Shown one piece after another: positions 32,618 to 41,730 of a DNA stretch of 64,000 bases (position 1 is the stretch's first letter; every line of letters starts with the position of its first letter). The notes beneath the pieces are model-generated. The model made no database searches. It saw only the letters and a program-made list of their open reading frames with translations, and had not been told where the DNA came from. A program made the position numbers and the translations under genes. This DNA comes from Planctomycetaceae bacterium (GTDB lineage: Bacteria; Planctomycetota; Planctomycetia; Pirellulales; Pirellulaceae), in contig JACKHM010000001.1 in the NCBI GenBank assembly GCA_020638995.1, positions 186,001 through 250,000 of the forward strand, written 5' to 3'.

Positions 32618-35290
32618 ATGCCACAAGCCAGAGTACAAGGGACTCTCGAACGCAGCACTTGGTACGACCGATTGACCGCGGCGGTCGATTGCGGAATCGC
32701 ATCAACGGTCTTGATCGCACCGCTGTTCATGGGTGGCCGGGGGCCGGTGGGTCGATTCGTCCTTGTTCTTCTCGTCTCGATCACAGCGCTGCTATGGTGC
32801 GTCAGGCAGTGTCTCAACAGCGAAGCTGTTTGGCGCAAATCTGGCGCGGAAGTGCTACTTCTAGCAGGCCTCGGATTTCTTCTTCTGCAATTAGCTCCGT
32901 TGCCAGAGTCGATTCTTTCACTTCTCTCAACTCATGTTTCTGAGTTATTACCCTTATGGACGTCGGCGTCAGAGGCAACGGTCCAGCTCGGCCTCTGGGA
33001 TCACGCATCACTTCATCCAATGGCCACGCAAAGTGGTCTTGCCACTTACGTCGCCTACGCAATGTTGTTTCTCGTCACCTTCCAACGGTTGGAACAAGTT
33101 CGAGATGTGCAGCGTTTACTGCGGCTAATCGCAGTCGCAACATGCCTCCTGGCAATTGTCGGCTTGACCCAGTTCTTGTTCGGCAACGGCAAGTTTTTGT
33201 GGGTCTTTGAGCACGTCTCGCGTGACACATCGCACGCGGTTAAAGGCCCGCTTCAGAATCAAAACCATTTCGCGCACCTTATGGCTTTGGGCATTGGGCC
33301 ACTCTTGTGGTGGCTTTCTTCGATGCAAGCGGCAACAACTCGGCACGTAGAGCAACGAGGATTCAATAGAGTCCAAGATTCTGCAAAGTACTCGCAGGTA
33401 CTTTGGATCGCACTCGGCGTCGTGACCTTTGCTGCACTTTTGACGTTTTCTCGTGGAGGTGTCATCGCGACCATTCTGTCATCAAGCGTCTGTGTTACTC
33501 TGTTGTGCTGGAAACAACTGCTCCCTCGTCGAGTGGTCTCTGTTGTCGCAGTAATAGCCTGTTTAATGGTGGTATCGCTCTCCATCCACGGGTACGAGCC
33601 GCTGGCGCGAAAGCTCGGAACTCTTCAGGAATCGCAATCGATTGACCAATTGTCACATGCCCGTTGGTCCTTATGGAAATCACACTTCCAAGCCATCCCA
33701 GACTTTTGGCTGCTGGGCTCTGGCGTAGGCACCCATCGAGATATCTATCCGACCTACCTTAGCGAGCATTTTGACGCCGAATTCACACATGGCGAATGTG
33801 GCTATCTACAACTCTTGCTTGAAACAGGTATCGTTGGGGCCGGATTATTCCTCGCAGGATTGATCATTGCATTCCGTTGGGCTCTCGTTCCAATACTCCA
33901 CAGTCGGAATCGCGAGGTCATTGCATGTGCTGCGGCAATCGTGCCGGGCCTTTTGGCAAGTGTCGTCCATTCGTTCGGCGATTTCGTTTGGTACATTCCT
34001 GCCTGCATGACGACGACGGTACTACTGTTGGCGGCCGCGTGCCACACTTTTCACGCTGCGGTGTCGACCCAAGGTACCGACACTCCAACGCCAGCCAATG
34101 TCGCGTTGCGTCCTTTCGCCGCGCCCCGTCTCGCATGGATCGGCGCTGCGATCGTGTGTACGCTAACGTCAGCTGTGGCAACAAGACACCTGCTGGGTCC
34201 CGCAACTGCGGCATCCGCACTCTACGAATACCAGCGTCTTGCGAAATCAACAGGTATCTCCGATTGGCAACCGACTACGTTAGAAGACATGGCAGCAATG
34301 TCTTCGCTTCTGGAAACTGTCGTCGACAAGAGTCCCAACGACGCTCGAGCACAATCACATCTTGCGGGTCTCTACTTGCAACAGTTTGATCTTGCTCAAC
34401 AACGTGCTCAGAATCCCATGCCGCTTACACAGATTCGCGACGCCGCCTTGGCCTCGAATTTTGGTTCGAAGAAGGAGTTAGATAACTGGCTTGACCGAGC
34501 GGTCGGCGAGAATCGCCATTTCTTTGATGCTGCCTTAAGACACGCCCACCAAAGTGTACGAATCTGTCCGCTCGAAGGCGAAGCGTATGCGTTGCTCGCT
34601 CGTGTCGCGTTTCTCGAGGGACCAGACGCGAACCGAAAGCGCGAGTACATTCAGCAAGCGCTGCGAGTCCGTCCGTTTCATAGTCGAGTACAGTTTGTCG
34701 CCGGGCAAGACGCGCTTCTGGCTGGCGACGTCGAGACCGCGATTTCCTACTGGAAGAAGGCCTTCCACGGAGAACGTGGTGTGCAAAACGAGTTGGTCCG
34801 AGAGTTGACTGCCGTGATTCCCGCACAGCAGTTATTAGATACATTTGTGCCTGACCAACGTGGCTTGGAGGCGTTGTTCAATCACTACCAAAGGGCATCC
34901 GAAACCGACAGTGCTAAGATCGTCGCCACCTACTACACGAGCTACCTTTCCGAGCATATCCAGAACGAATCGGAACTGAATGAATTGGCGACATTAACAA
35001 AACTATCGAGCCTTCACGAATACTTGGGGCATACCGGAGAGGCCATTCGGTTCGCCAAGGATGCAGAAGCGTTGGCACCTTCCGACTTTGCTCTCAAATT
35101 GCGACTCGGAAAGTTACTGGTGGCCAGCAACCAATTTGTCGAAGCGCAGGCCGCATTGAAATGGTGCGCGCGCCGTCAACCTGACCACCACGAAGTCCAC
35201 GATCTATTGTCGACCGCGAACCGAGGCTCCGTTCTTCGACAGGCCGATGCTTCGGGTTTGCCGCAGGAGATTCCACAATTCCGTCAGTGA
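32618..35290 (+). CDS. O-antigen ligase/Wzy-like membrane protein with C-terminal TPR region
   Basis: This 890-residue protein has about 10-12 predicted membrane helices in the first 530 residues. A periplasmic loop region contains the Wzy_C-like core (FSRGGVIATILSSSV, HARWSLWKSHFQAIPDFW, GSGVGTHRDIYPTY and HGECGYLQLLLETGIVG). The GxGxxT and E..YLQLLLE..I patterns are typical of WaaL/Wzy enzymes that join lipid-linked glycans. A long soluble region follows, with tetratricopeptide-like repeats (ARAQSHLAGLYLQQFD, EGEAYALLARVAFLEG, ALKLRLGKLLVASNQF). TPR fusions occur in planctomycete and delta-proteobacterial homologues. It is a polymerase or ligase candidate for this locus; a second candidate is at 50315. 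Confidence 0.85.
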   Translation: MPQARVQGTLERSTWYDRLTAAVDCGIASTVLIAPLFMGGRGPVGRFVLVLLVSITALLWCVRQCLNSEAVWRKSGAEVLLLAGLGFLLLQLAPLPESILSLLSTHVSELLPLWTSASEATVQLGLWDHASLHPMATQSGLATYVAYAMLFLVTFQRLEQVRDVQRLLRLIAVATCLLAIVGLTQFLFGNGKFLWVFEHVSRDTSHAVKGPLQNQNHFAHLMALGIGPLLWWLSSMQAATTRHVEQRGFNRVQDSAKYSQVLWIALGVVTFAALLTFSRGGVIATILSSSVCVTLLCWKQLLPRRVVSVVAVIACLMVVSLSIHGYEPLARKLGTLQESQSIDQLSHARWSLWKSHFQAIPDFWLLGSGVGTHRDIYPTYLSEHFDAEFTHGECGYLQLLLETGIVGAGLFLAGLIIAFRWALVPILHSRNREVIACAAAIVPGLLASVVHSFGDFVWYIPACMTTTVLLLAAACHTFHAAVSTQGTDTPTPANVALRPFAAPRLAWIGAAIVCTLTSAVATRHLLGPATAASALYEYQRLAKSTGISDWQPTTLEDMAAMSSLLETVVDKSPNDARAQSHLAGLYLQQFDLAQQRAQNPMPLTQIRDAALASNFGSKKELDNWLDRAVGENRHFFDAALRHAHQSVRICPLEGEAYALLARVAFLEGPDANRKREYIQQALRVRPFHSRVQFVAGQDALLAGDVETAISYWKKAFHGERGVQNELVRELTAVIPAQQLLDTFVPDQRGLEALFNHYQRASETDSAKIVATYYTSYLSEHIQNESELNELATLTKLSSLHEYLGHTGEAIRFAKDAEALAPSDFALKLRLGKLLVASNQFVEAQAALKWCARRQPDHHEVHDLLSTANRGSVLRQADASGLPQEIPQFRQ

Positions 35291-35350
35291 GGCTACGACG
35301 GTGAACATTTCACCAACCTGCGTGCGATGGCTATTTTGAGGAGCATTCCG

Positions 35351-36598
35351 ATGAAGATTCTCATACTCGCTGACAACTTCACGCCCGAGATTGTGGCAAC
35401 GTCATTTCGAACGCACGAGCACGCAAAGGTTTGGCTCGAAGAAGGGCATGACGTGACCGTCGTGACATGCGTTCCCAATTGGCCGCTCGGAAAAGTCTTC
35501 GATGGATACAAGAACAAGCTGTACCAGGAAGAGTGGATCGATGGCATTCGCGTGATCCGATTGTGGTCCTACATTACTGCGAATAAGGGATTCTTTAAGC
35601 GGACTTTGGACTACGTCAGCTATATGGTGATGGCAGTTCTATTTGCGTGGCGATATCCGAAATTCGACGTGATCTTGGCGACATCACCACAGTTTTTCAC
35701 CGCTCTAGCCGGTTATCTTGTGTCTCGGCTTAGACGTCGGCCTTGGGTCTTTGAGCTGCGCGACCTATGGCCAGAAAGCATCCGTGCCGTAGGTGCAAGC
35801 AATAGCCGTGTTCTCGATCTGCTGGAAAATTTAGAACTGTTTTTGTATCGCAAAGCGGATCGAATTGTCGCCCTGACGAATTCATTTCGGCGGAACCTTG
35901 TTGCGAGAGGAATCGAGAGTCGCAAGATCGACGTAGTACCCAATGGAGTCGATCTACAACAGTTCAATCAAGATCGAATCAGTTTCGATGCACGCGAGCA
36001 ACTTGGGATCGCGAAAGACGCGTTCTTGGTAGGGTACATTGGGACAACAGGAATGGCGCATGGCTTGGAAACGGTGCTGGATGCCGCGGAGTTAAGTCGC
36101 GAGCGACAAGATGTCGTCTACCTCATCATGGGGCAAGGTGCCAGCCGTGCTCAACTGGAACAATCCGCTCGCGAACGCCAACTCTCGAACATCGTTTTTT
36201 CTGATTCGGTCCCGCATCGCGACATTCCCAGCGTCTACGCCGCGTTGGATATGTCGCTGGTTCATCTTCGTCCTGATCCGCTATTCAAAACGGTCATTCC
36301 ATCGAAGATATTCGAGGCCATGGCGATGGAGTGTCCAATACTGATGGCAGTCGAGGGTGAGGCGGCCGAGATTGTCGAGAGGACCGGCAGTGGAATTTGC
36401 ATTTCATCAGGCTGTCCAGAATCTCTCGCTGAAGCGGTACTGAAAGCGGCAAGCGATCCTGGTGGGTTGGCAGCATTCGGGCAACGAGGGCGTCGCGCGG
36501 TGACTACGTCATACGACCGCCGCGTGAAGGCACGAGAAGTTTTGTCCACGCTGCTATCCACGCGTGGACAAGTTTCGCATCGACGTGCAGCGGCCTAG
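35351..36598 (+). CDS. Glycosyltransferase family 4, WbuB-like
   Basis: ATG 35351 has a strong GAGGAG eight bases upstream, giving 415 residues. GT-B fold: N-terminal MKILILADNFTPE, RTHEHAKVW, a conserved FELRDLWPES (seen in the WbuB family), then VPNGVDLQQF and GYIGTTGMAHGLET, and the donor-site E-x7-E-like motif (KTVIPSKIFEAMAMECPIL). WbuB-type enzymes transfer N-acetyl-L-fucosamine or related sugars, so this one may act on a deoxy or aminosugar. It is the last gene of the plus-strand group and converges on the heparinase-like gene. The spacing to the previous gene is 60 bp. Confidence 0.9.
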   Translation: MKILILADNFTPEIVATSFRTHEHAKVWLEEGHDVTVVTCVPNWPLGKVFDGYKNKLYQEEWIDGIRVIRLWSYITANKGFFKRTLDYVSYMVMAVLFAWRYPKFDVILATSPQFFTALAGYLVSRLRRRPWVFELRDLWPESIRAVGASNSRVLDLLENLELFLYRKADRIVALTNSFRRNLVARGIESRKIDVVPNGVDLQQFNQDRISFDAREQLGIAKDAFLVGYIGTTGMAHGLETVLDAAELSRERQDVVYLIMGQGASRAQLEQSARERQLSNIVFSDSVPHRDIPSVYAALDMSLVHLRPDPLFKTVIPSKIFEAMAMECPILMAVEGEAAEIVERTGSGICISSGCPESLAEAVLKAASDPGGLAAFGQRGRRAVTTSYDRRVKAREVLSTLLSTRGQVSHRRAAA

Positions 36599-36723
36599 AG
36601 TTGGCGATTGGCATCATAAGGCCCGCTAGGATAGCAGTCTGTTTGGCGGCGGTTGTGGCCATCACTTTCCAAGTGATGAGCAATCATTGTTCGAAAGCCG
36701 ACGACGCACAATGCAATGAGTAA
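36599..36723. other. Convergent junction of the two halves of the polysaccharide locus
   Basis: A small hairpin (CATCACTT, loop TCC, AAGTGATG at 36660-36678) is the only structure. It lacks a T-tract, so it is a weak terminator candidate. Nothing else is seen. Confidence 0.35.
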
Positions 36724-38493
36724 CTACGCCGACATGACCGACACCCTGACAGTTAGCGGAAATGGTCCACTGCAGCGCCAGATCAATCGTTGCGTTTCTA
36801 ACTCGACGCCATAGTCCGGATGGTAGGGTCGCGATTCAGTTACCAGCGAGAGTGGTCTATCGGCCTCAATCTGAACTTTGACTTTCACGCCTTCTCGCAC
36901 CAAATGCCAACCGTTTTCTGCAGACTGGACATCCCAAGTTGGTTCTAGTAAGAATCCACCTTCCGCGGTGTGAACTCCCTTGCCTACAAATTGATCGACG
37001 ATCGAAAGTTCACCGTTGGCGCGCACATCCAGCAACCGTGTGTGTGCCGGCCGACCAGGAAGATGATCGTAGCCAGTGTGAGATGCTCGTGCGTGAAGAC
37101 CCAACTCTTCGAATGTCACCGAGACATCTCGCGGTCGAGCACGCCGCCCAACGCGGAATATATGCCACACTTCGCTCGAATCTTCCTGATCAATGCACAC
37201 CGTATTGTGCGACGCTGTCGCGCGATCATAAAACCGGATGGAGTTATTGTCGTAACTATGACACCCCGGGTCCACGAACAACCGGATTCCGCGATACGAG
37301 GCTTCCAAAGTCAGTGTGTCGGCATGTGCATGTCCGGGCTGATATCTCGGCCCGACCTCACCAACGTCCCAAAACACGGTCCAAGGATCACCGTGCCAGG
37401 CCACGACACCGGAATGCTCAAACCAGCGGCCACCCTTCGGTTCTCCGGCGTCTGTCTGTGGAGATATTCGCCTGCCGAAGGAGAGGTGAGGCTCAACCTC
37501 AACGGCGGCACCATCATTGAATTGCGCGACTCGACCGTCGGGATGTGCTAACCAGCGGGCATACTCCGCAGCAAGTTCCCACGTTTGCCACATCCTCTCT
37601 CGGACACTTTCTTTACTTAGCAGCGTTGCCAACGCCATCCAGTCATCCATCACTTCGAGGTGATAGAATGGGCTGCGTTCAAAGTGTCCTCCATCGGCAA
37701 GCATTTGCTCATCGGCCTGCGACAACGCGATTCTAGTTGCCAACCTTTGCCAGCGAGTCGCAGCTGGCCCCCAAAAAAACTGTCCAGCCCATGCTAAACC
37801 AACGGCATCTCGCAACAAGTGATTTGCTCTCAGATCCCACTCGATGTTTTCGGCAAGATATTGCGCCTGCTGATAGAGGCAATTCAGAAAACGATGCTTC
37901 AATTCGGTCTCGTGCTTCCAAAACGACTCGGCAAGCGAGAACCACAGTCGAACCCACCATCCAATTCGCGTAGCCACTGCATATGAATTCCAGGCGAGAT
38001 CCGCTACACCAGGCTGGCCCATCTGGCACGCATCAAGCCAACTCCGAAGTACATCTTGCAGCATCGAGTGAGCTTTCGACGCAAGTATTGGATCTTCCTT
38101 GCCCAGTTTCGATAGCTCATAAAGCCAAGCGTGGTAGTGAAGCGTGATCGCCCAGAGTCGATCCTCCAGCTGATGCCCCAATCTCCAATCGGGAGAGCGG
38201 ATATCGAAGGCCTTTGTTTCGTTTACGAGCGTCAATTCACCGCGTTCGAGTTCAACGACGAGTTTACCGCCAGACAGGCAACCGCGAGAAAACTCTGGCA
38301 TGTTCGAAAACGCATCAATTGTTCGACAAAGGCTTTCGGCATCTGTGGTCACCGTGGACTGAAACTTGTGCCGATTGGGGAGCTTGCCCGCAAGTACCCG
38401 ACGAAGTCGCCATGCGATCTGCGAAGCACGCAGATGCCTTGCCGTACGAACGACTCGAAGCCAAGAGTCGAGGGGAGCAACGCGCAGACTCAT
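36724..38493 (-). CDS. Heparinase II/III-family protein
   Basis: ATG 38493 overlaps the stop of the upstream oxidoreductase (TAATG), giving 589 residues. Family features: an N-terminal alpha-toroid part (RLGHQLEDRLWAITLHYHAWLYEL, then HLLRDAVGLAWAGQFF, about residues 90-260), then GPRYQPGHAHADTLTLEA and FVDPGCHSYD, with the conserved His and the beta-sheet lyase-like domain, and ASHNTV. Heparinase II/III proteins cleave uronic-acid-containing polysaccharides. This one has no obvious signal peptide, as is common when it sits in biosynthetic clusters. With the two-domain oxidoreductase it forms a pair that recurs in surface-polysaccharide loci. It could trim or modify the uronic-acid polymer. 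Confidence 0.85.
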   Translation of the reverse strand: MSLRVAPLDSWLRVVRTARHLRASQIAWRLRRVLAGKLPNRHKFQSTVTTDAESLCRTIDAFSNMPEFSRGCLSGGKLVVELERGELTLVNETKAFDIRSPDWRLGHQLEDRLWAITLHYHAWLYELSKLGKEDPILASKAHSMLQDVLRSWLDACQMGQPGVADLAWNSYAVATRIGWWVRLWFSLAESFWKHETELKHRFLNCLYQQAQYLAENIEWDLRANHLLRDAVGLAWAGQFFWGPAATRWQRLATRIALSQADEQMLADGGHFERSPFYHLEVMDDWMALATLLSKESVRERMWQTWELAAEYARWLAHPDGRVAQFNDGAAVEVEPHLSFGRRISPQTDAGEPKGGRWFEHSGVVAWHGDPWTVFWDVGEVGPRYQPGHAHADTLTLEASYRGIRLFVDPGCHSYDNNSIRFYDRATASHNTVCIDQEDSSEVWHIFRVGRRARPRDVSVTFEELGLHARASHTGYDHLPGRPAHTRLLDVRANGELSIVDQFVGKGVHTAEGGFLLEPTWDVQSAENGWHLVREGVKVKVQIEADRPLSLVTESRPYHPDYGVELETQRLIWRCSGPFPLTVRVSVMSA

Positions 38494-40685
38494 TACCCCG
38501 CCATCTTGATAAATTCGTCCGACACGGAAGTGGCACCTTCCCAACCTAACAGGTCGAGTGGTACGCCCTCCCGCAGGCTCTGCACGGCTAGAATCGCTGC
38601 CAGAGTTGTCGAGCGAAGGTCTTCCCACGAGATTGGAGCCTCGCCACCACGGCGGATCGTGTCAACAAACGCAACTAGTTCATCGCTGTGCCCTTTGTCC
38701 TGTCCACCTTTCCACAGTTTTCGCTTCTTGCCGCCGAACCAACCTTCAGCTACTCGAAAGTCATCGATGATCGCCACTCGACCGCCCCCGATCACCTCGA
38801 CTCGCTCTTTCGGACAAGCTTTGTCGCCGCCAGCGAGGTATGCCACATTCGAAAGAGAACCATTTGCATGACGCAACGTGATAAAACACTGGTCGTCGGT
38901 TATTTGCGGTGCGAGCGGCCCACCAATCGACTCGGCAAACACACGCACAACCGGCGAACCGGTCAGATAAGTCGCCAAATCGATTGCGTGACAAGCCTCG
39001 CCGATGATGCGTCCCCCACCGAGTTCGTCATCCTGTGTCCAATGATCTGCGGGAATCGCACCGGCATTAAAGCGAATCGAAACCGTGAGCGGCTCGATAA
39101 TGTTACTCAGAAAGTTTCGCACCGCCACAGCGGCTGGTGAAAAACGGCGATTGAAGCCGACCATTACAATGGGCGTGTCGTTTGGGCTGGCGGCTAATGC
39201 GGCCTCGATCTCAAGTAATTCGTCAGTTCGCATGCACAGCGGTTTCTCGACAAACACATGTTTCCCGGCGCGGATACCGGAAAGCACTTGCTCAGCATGT
39301 TGATGATGCTGGGTGATTACAAAGACAGCATCGGTACTGTCGTTATTGAACACCGTGGTCGCGTCGCTGGTTGCTGCGGCAAATCCAAGCTTCTTACCAA
39401 CATGAGCTGCGGAACCACCACCGGCAGAGCAAATGACTTGCGGACTGACGTCGGCGAGCTGACATAACCTAGGCAGTAGTACCATGCGGGCGAAGTTTCC
39501 CGCCCCCAGGCAACTGACTCCAATCGATCCCGACTTTGCCTCCGTCTTCAGCGAAATCGTGTTCGCTAGCCGGCTTGACCCTGCTTCGGGATAGTCCAAC
39601 AAAATGCCGAGGTAGGGTTGTTCACCCTTTTCAATCAAGTCGTACGCCTTGGTCGCTTCGTCGATTGCAAATCGGTGAGAAATCAAGGGACTGACATCAA
39701 GCCGCCCACTACCCATCAGATCCAAGACCGCCTGCATGTTGCGCTGCTGTGTCCAACGAACATAAGCCGCCGGATAGTCGTGGCCTCCTTCTTCATATTG
39801 CGGGTCGTAACGGCCCGGTCCGTACGAACACGAGACGACAAACTCGGCCTCTCTGAAGTAGAACGGACGGCGATCTAACTCCAAGCCAACGACACCGACT
39901 AACACAACTCGCCCTTTCTGACGCACGGCATTGGCCGCCAATTCAATCGGCGCGTTCGATTTCGTCGAGGCCGTGATCAGCACAGCGTCAGCTCCGAGCC
40001 CACCCGTCAACGTCTCGACCTCGGCAGCACGAACCCCAACTCTTGCTTCGGTCGCGCCCATTTGTTTTGCCAATTCGCATTTCGCGGGATCCAGATCAGT
40101 GCCAATCACTCGGGCTCCGGCAGCCTTCAACAAGGCCACGGTGATCTGCCCGACCAACCCTAGGCCGACTACTAAGACCGTTTCGCCAAGGGTGACTTTC
40201 GAAAGACGCACACCTTGCATGGCGATCGCCCCTAAGACCGTGAATGCGGCCTGGTCGAAGTCTACCCCGTCAGGAATCTTGGCGCACAGGTTCTTCGGCA
40301 CGCAGACAACGTCCGCATGCGAGCCGTTGGACGCAACTCGATCACCCGGCTTGAAGTCTTGGACGCCGTCTCCGCACGCGATCACCACACCCGCAGAGCA
40401 ATATCCCATCGGCATGGGATCGTCTAGCTTTTCGCGAACTTGTTGAAGGGTAGTCCAGATACCTTCCTGACGCATCTTTTGCAGCGTGCGACGCACTTGA
40501 TCGGGACGTTCTTTGGCTTTTGCAAATAACGACTTTTGAGCTAAATCACGAGCCGACTTTTCCGTACCGGCGGAAATCAAAGAACAACGGCTTGCAACTA
40601 ACACATGCCCCGGTTGCACTTGAGGCCGCGGGAGTTGGGCAATCGATAGATCACCATTTCGCACATTTTGAAGTATTTGTTTCAT
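38493..40685 (-). CDS. Two-domain oxidoreductase (zinc-type dehydrogenase + Gfo/Idh/MocA)
   Basis: This is a 730-residue fusion. Residues 1-370 are medium-chain dehydrogenase/reductase-like (VLVASRCSLISAGTEKS, MGYCSAGVV, GDRVASNG, and the cofactor motif VVGLGLVGQIT). Residues 390-720 are Gfo/Idh/MocA-like (SCLGAGNFARMVLLPRL, TQHHQHAEQ, GKHVFVEKPLCM, GEACHAIDLATYL). The MDR half keeps few of the usual zinc ligands. The full-length fusion is known from polysaccharide loci ('bi-domain oxidoreductase'), but no biochemical role is established. It is probably involved in oxidising or epimerising a sugar precursor. It overlaps the heparinase-like gene by one base and lies 62 bp after the methyltransferase gene. 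Confidence 0.88.
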   Translation of the reverse strand: MKQILQNVRNGDLSIAQLPRPQVQPGHVLVASRCSLISAGTEKSARDLAQKSLFAKAKERPDQVRRTLQKMRQEGIWTTLQQVREKLDDPMPMGYCSAGVVIACGDGVQDFKPGDRVASNGSHADVVCVPKNLCAKIPDGVDFDQAAFTVLGAIAMQGVRLSKVTLGETVLVVGLGLVGQITVALLKAAGARVIGTDLDPAKCELAKQMGATEARVGVRAAEVETLTGGLGADAVLITASTKSNAPIELAANAVRQKGRVVLVGVVGLELDRRPFYFREAEFVVSCSYGPGRYDPQYEEGGHDYPAAYVRWTQQRNMQAVLDLMGSGRLDVSPLISHRFAIDEATKAYDLIEKGEQPYLGILLDYPEAGSSRLANTISLKTEAKSGSIGVSCLGAGNFARMVLLPRLCQLADVSPQVICSAGGGSAAHVGKKLGFAAATSDATTVFNNDSTDAVFVITQHHQHAEQVLSGIRAGKHVFVEKPLCMRTDELLEIEAALAASPNDTPIVMVGFNRRFSPAAVAVRNFLSNIIEPLTVSIRFNAGAIPADHWTQDDELGGGRIIGEACHAIDLATYLTGSPVVRVFAESIGGPLAPQITDDQCFITLRHANGSLSNVAYLAGGDKACPKERVEVIGGGRVAIIDDFRVAEGWFGGKKRKLWKGGQDKGHSDELVAFVDTIRRGGEAPISWEDLRSTTLAAILAVQSLREGVPLDLLGWEGATSVSDEFIKMAG

Positions 40686-40747
40686 CGGACGCGGACCTTG
40701 CGGGTACGTACTAAGATTGGGTGTTTGGTGCGAAGCAATCGCCGGAA

Positions 40748-41698
40748 TTAAGCAACCCTTTTCGGTGAGTATTCGCTAGGCACTTTTTTCTCGCTTGCTG
40801 CTTTCTTTTGTCCGACGACGATTACTTTGTTCTTGACTCGCAACAGGAACGATAAGCATTGCACAACCGGTGTCGCGACGCGCACTCCGAGTTTTGAAGG
40901 GATTAACTTTTCGAGATAGAACTCCAACGGAAATGAATGCTCGTGCAACTTGTGAGCGTTAATGTGTTCGAGTTCGACTTGTCCGAAAAGGCGTGTTAAT
41001 TCGCCGGTCGAAAAGATCTGCTTATGACCGAACGGGTGATTCGAATACATGATGTTGAGAAACGTGGGATAGCGGCCACCGGTTAAAGCGTAGGTTGCTC
41101 GACCGGCGCGGTAATAGAAACTGTCCCGGCAAGGAGTGTCGATCATCAGCCAGCCGCCTGGTCGCAACAGGTTGGCAGCGGCAGTTAATGTTTGCTGCGG
41201 AAAGTTGACGTGTTCAATGACGTCCCAGAGCGTAACCAGGTCAAAGGACGCGCGATGTTGCTTTTGCCACTGTTGATTCTCGATCGGTGTTTTGTGGACG
41301 GCGAAACCATGCGTTTGTCGGCAGTATTGCGCGCGGCTGTCGCTGAGTTCGATGCCTGTCACGTCGGCACCTTGTCGGGCTAGCAACGAAAGAAACTTTC
41401 CACCTCCACACCCCACGTCAAGCGCCTTTGCTCCGTTCAGATCGACGTATTTATCCGCCAACTTTGCCTGTCGATCGAATCGCTCTTTATTCGATTGCAA
41501 ACTCGACTCTATGTAGCGTGTTGTTTCGTCGTCGAGAGCATCAATGTCTATCTCTGTGTTGAGTTCGTCGGTATCGTCAAGGAAATCGGTGAAGTGATAA
41601 CCGGTTGGCGAGACATAGACCGTGGCGTTTTTCAGGCGATATTTTACCCTGCCATCCGTCGCAACAGTTCGTTTGCAATCGTCGATGTTTTCGTGCAT
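40748..41698 (-). CDS. Class I SAM-dependent methyltransferase
   Basis: From ATG 41698 (316 residues), AGGAGC lies about 10 bases upstream; a TTG at 41734 is the alternative and would overlap the previous stop. SAM-binding core: ALDVGCGGGKFLSLLARQG, with the acidic residue in VTGIELSD, then SFDLVTLWDVIEHV and RPGGWLMIDTP, giving a Rossmann-type Methyltransf_23-like fold. The N-terminal segment (YVSPTGYHFTDFLDDTDE) is not family-specific. In this setting it probably O-methylates a sugar or modifies the chain end. It is one of four methyltransferases in the cluster. Confidence 0.87.
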   Translation of the reverse strand: MHENIDDCKRTVATDGRVKYRLKNATVYVSPTGYHFTDFLDDTDELNTEIDIDALDDETTRYIESSLQSNKERFDRQAKLADKYVDLNGAKALDVGCGGGKFLSLLARQGADVTGIELSDSRAQYCRQTHGFAVHKTPIENQQWQKQHRASFDLVTLWDVIEHVNFPQQTLTAAANLLRPGGWLMIDTPCRDSFYYRAGRATYALTGGRYPTFLNIMYSNHPFGHKQIFSTGELTRLFGQVELEHINAHKLHEHSFPLEFYLEKLIPSKLGVRVATPVVQCLSFLLRVKNKVIVVGQKKAASEKKVPSEYSPKRVA

Positions 41699-41730
41699 TT
41701 GACTTTTGCTCCTACGCGGTCTCGCGTACT

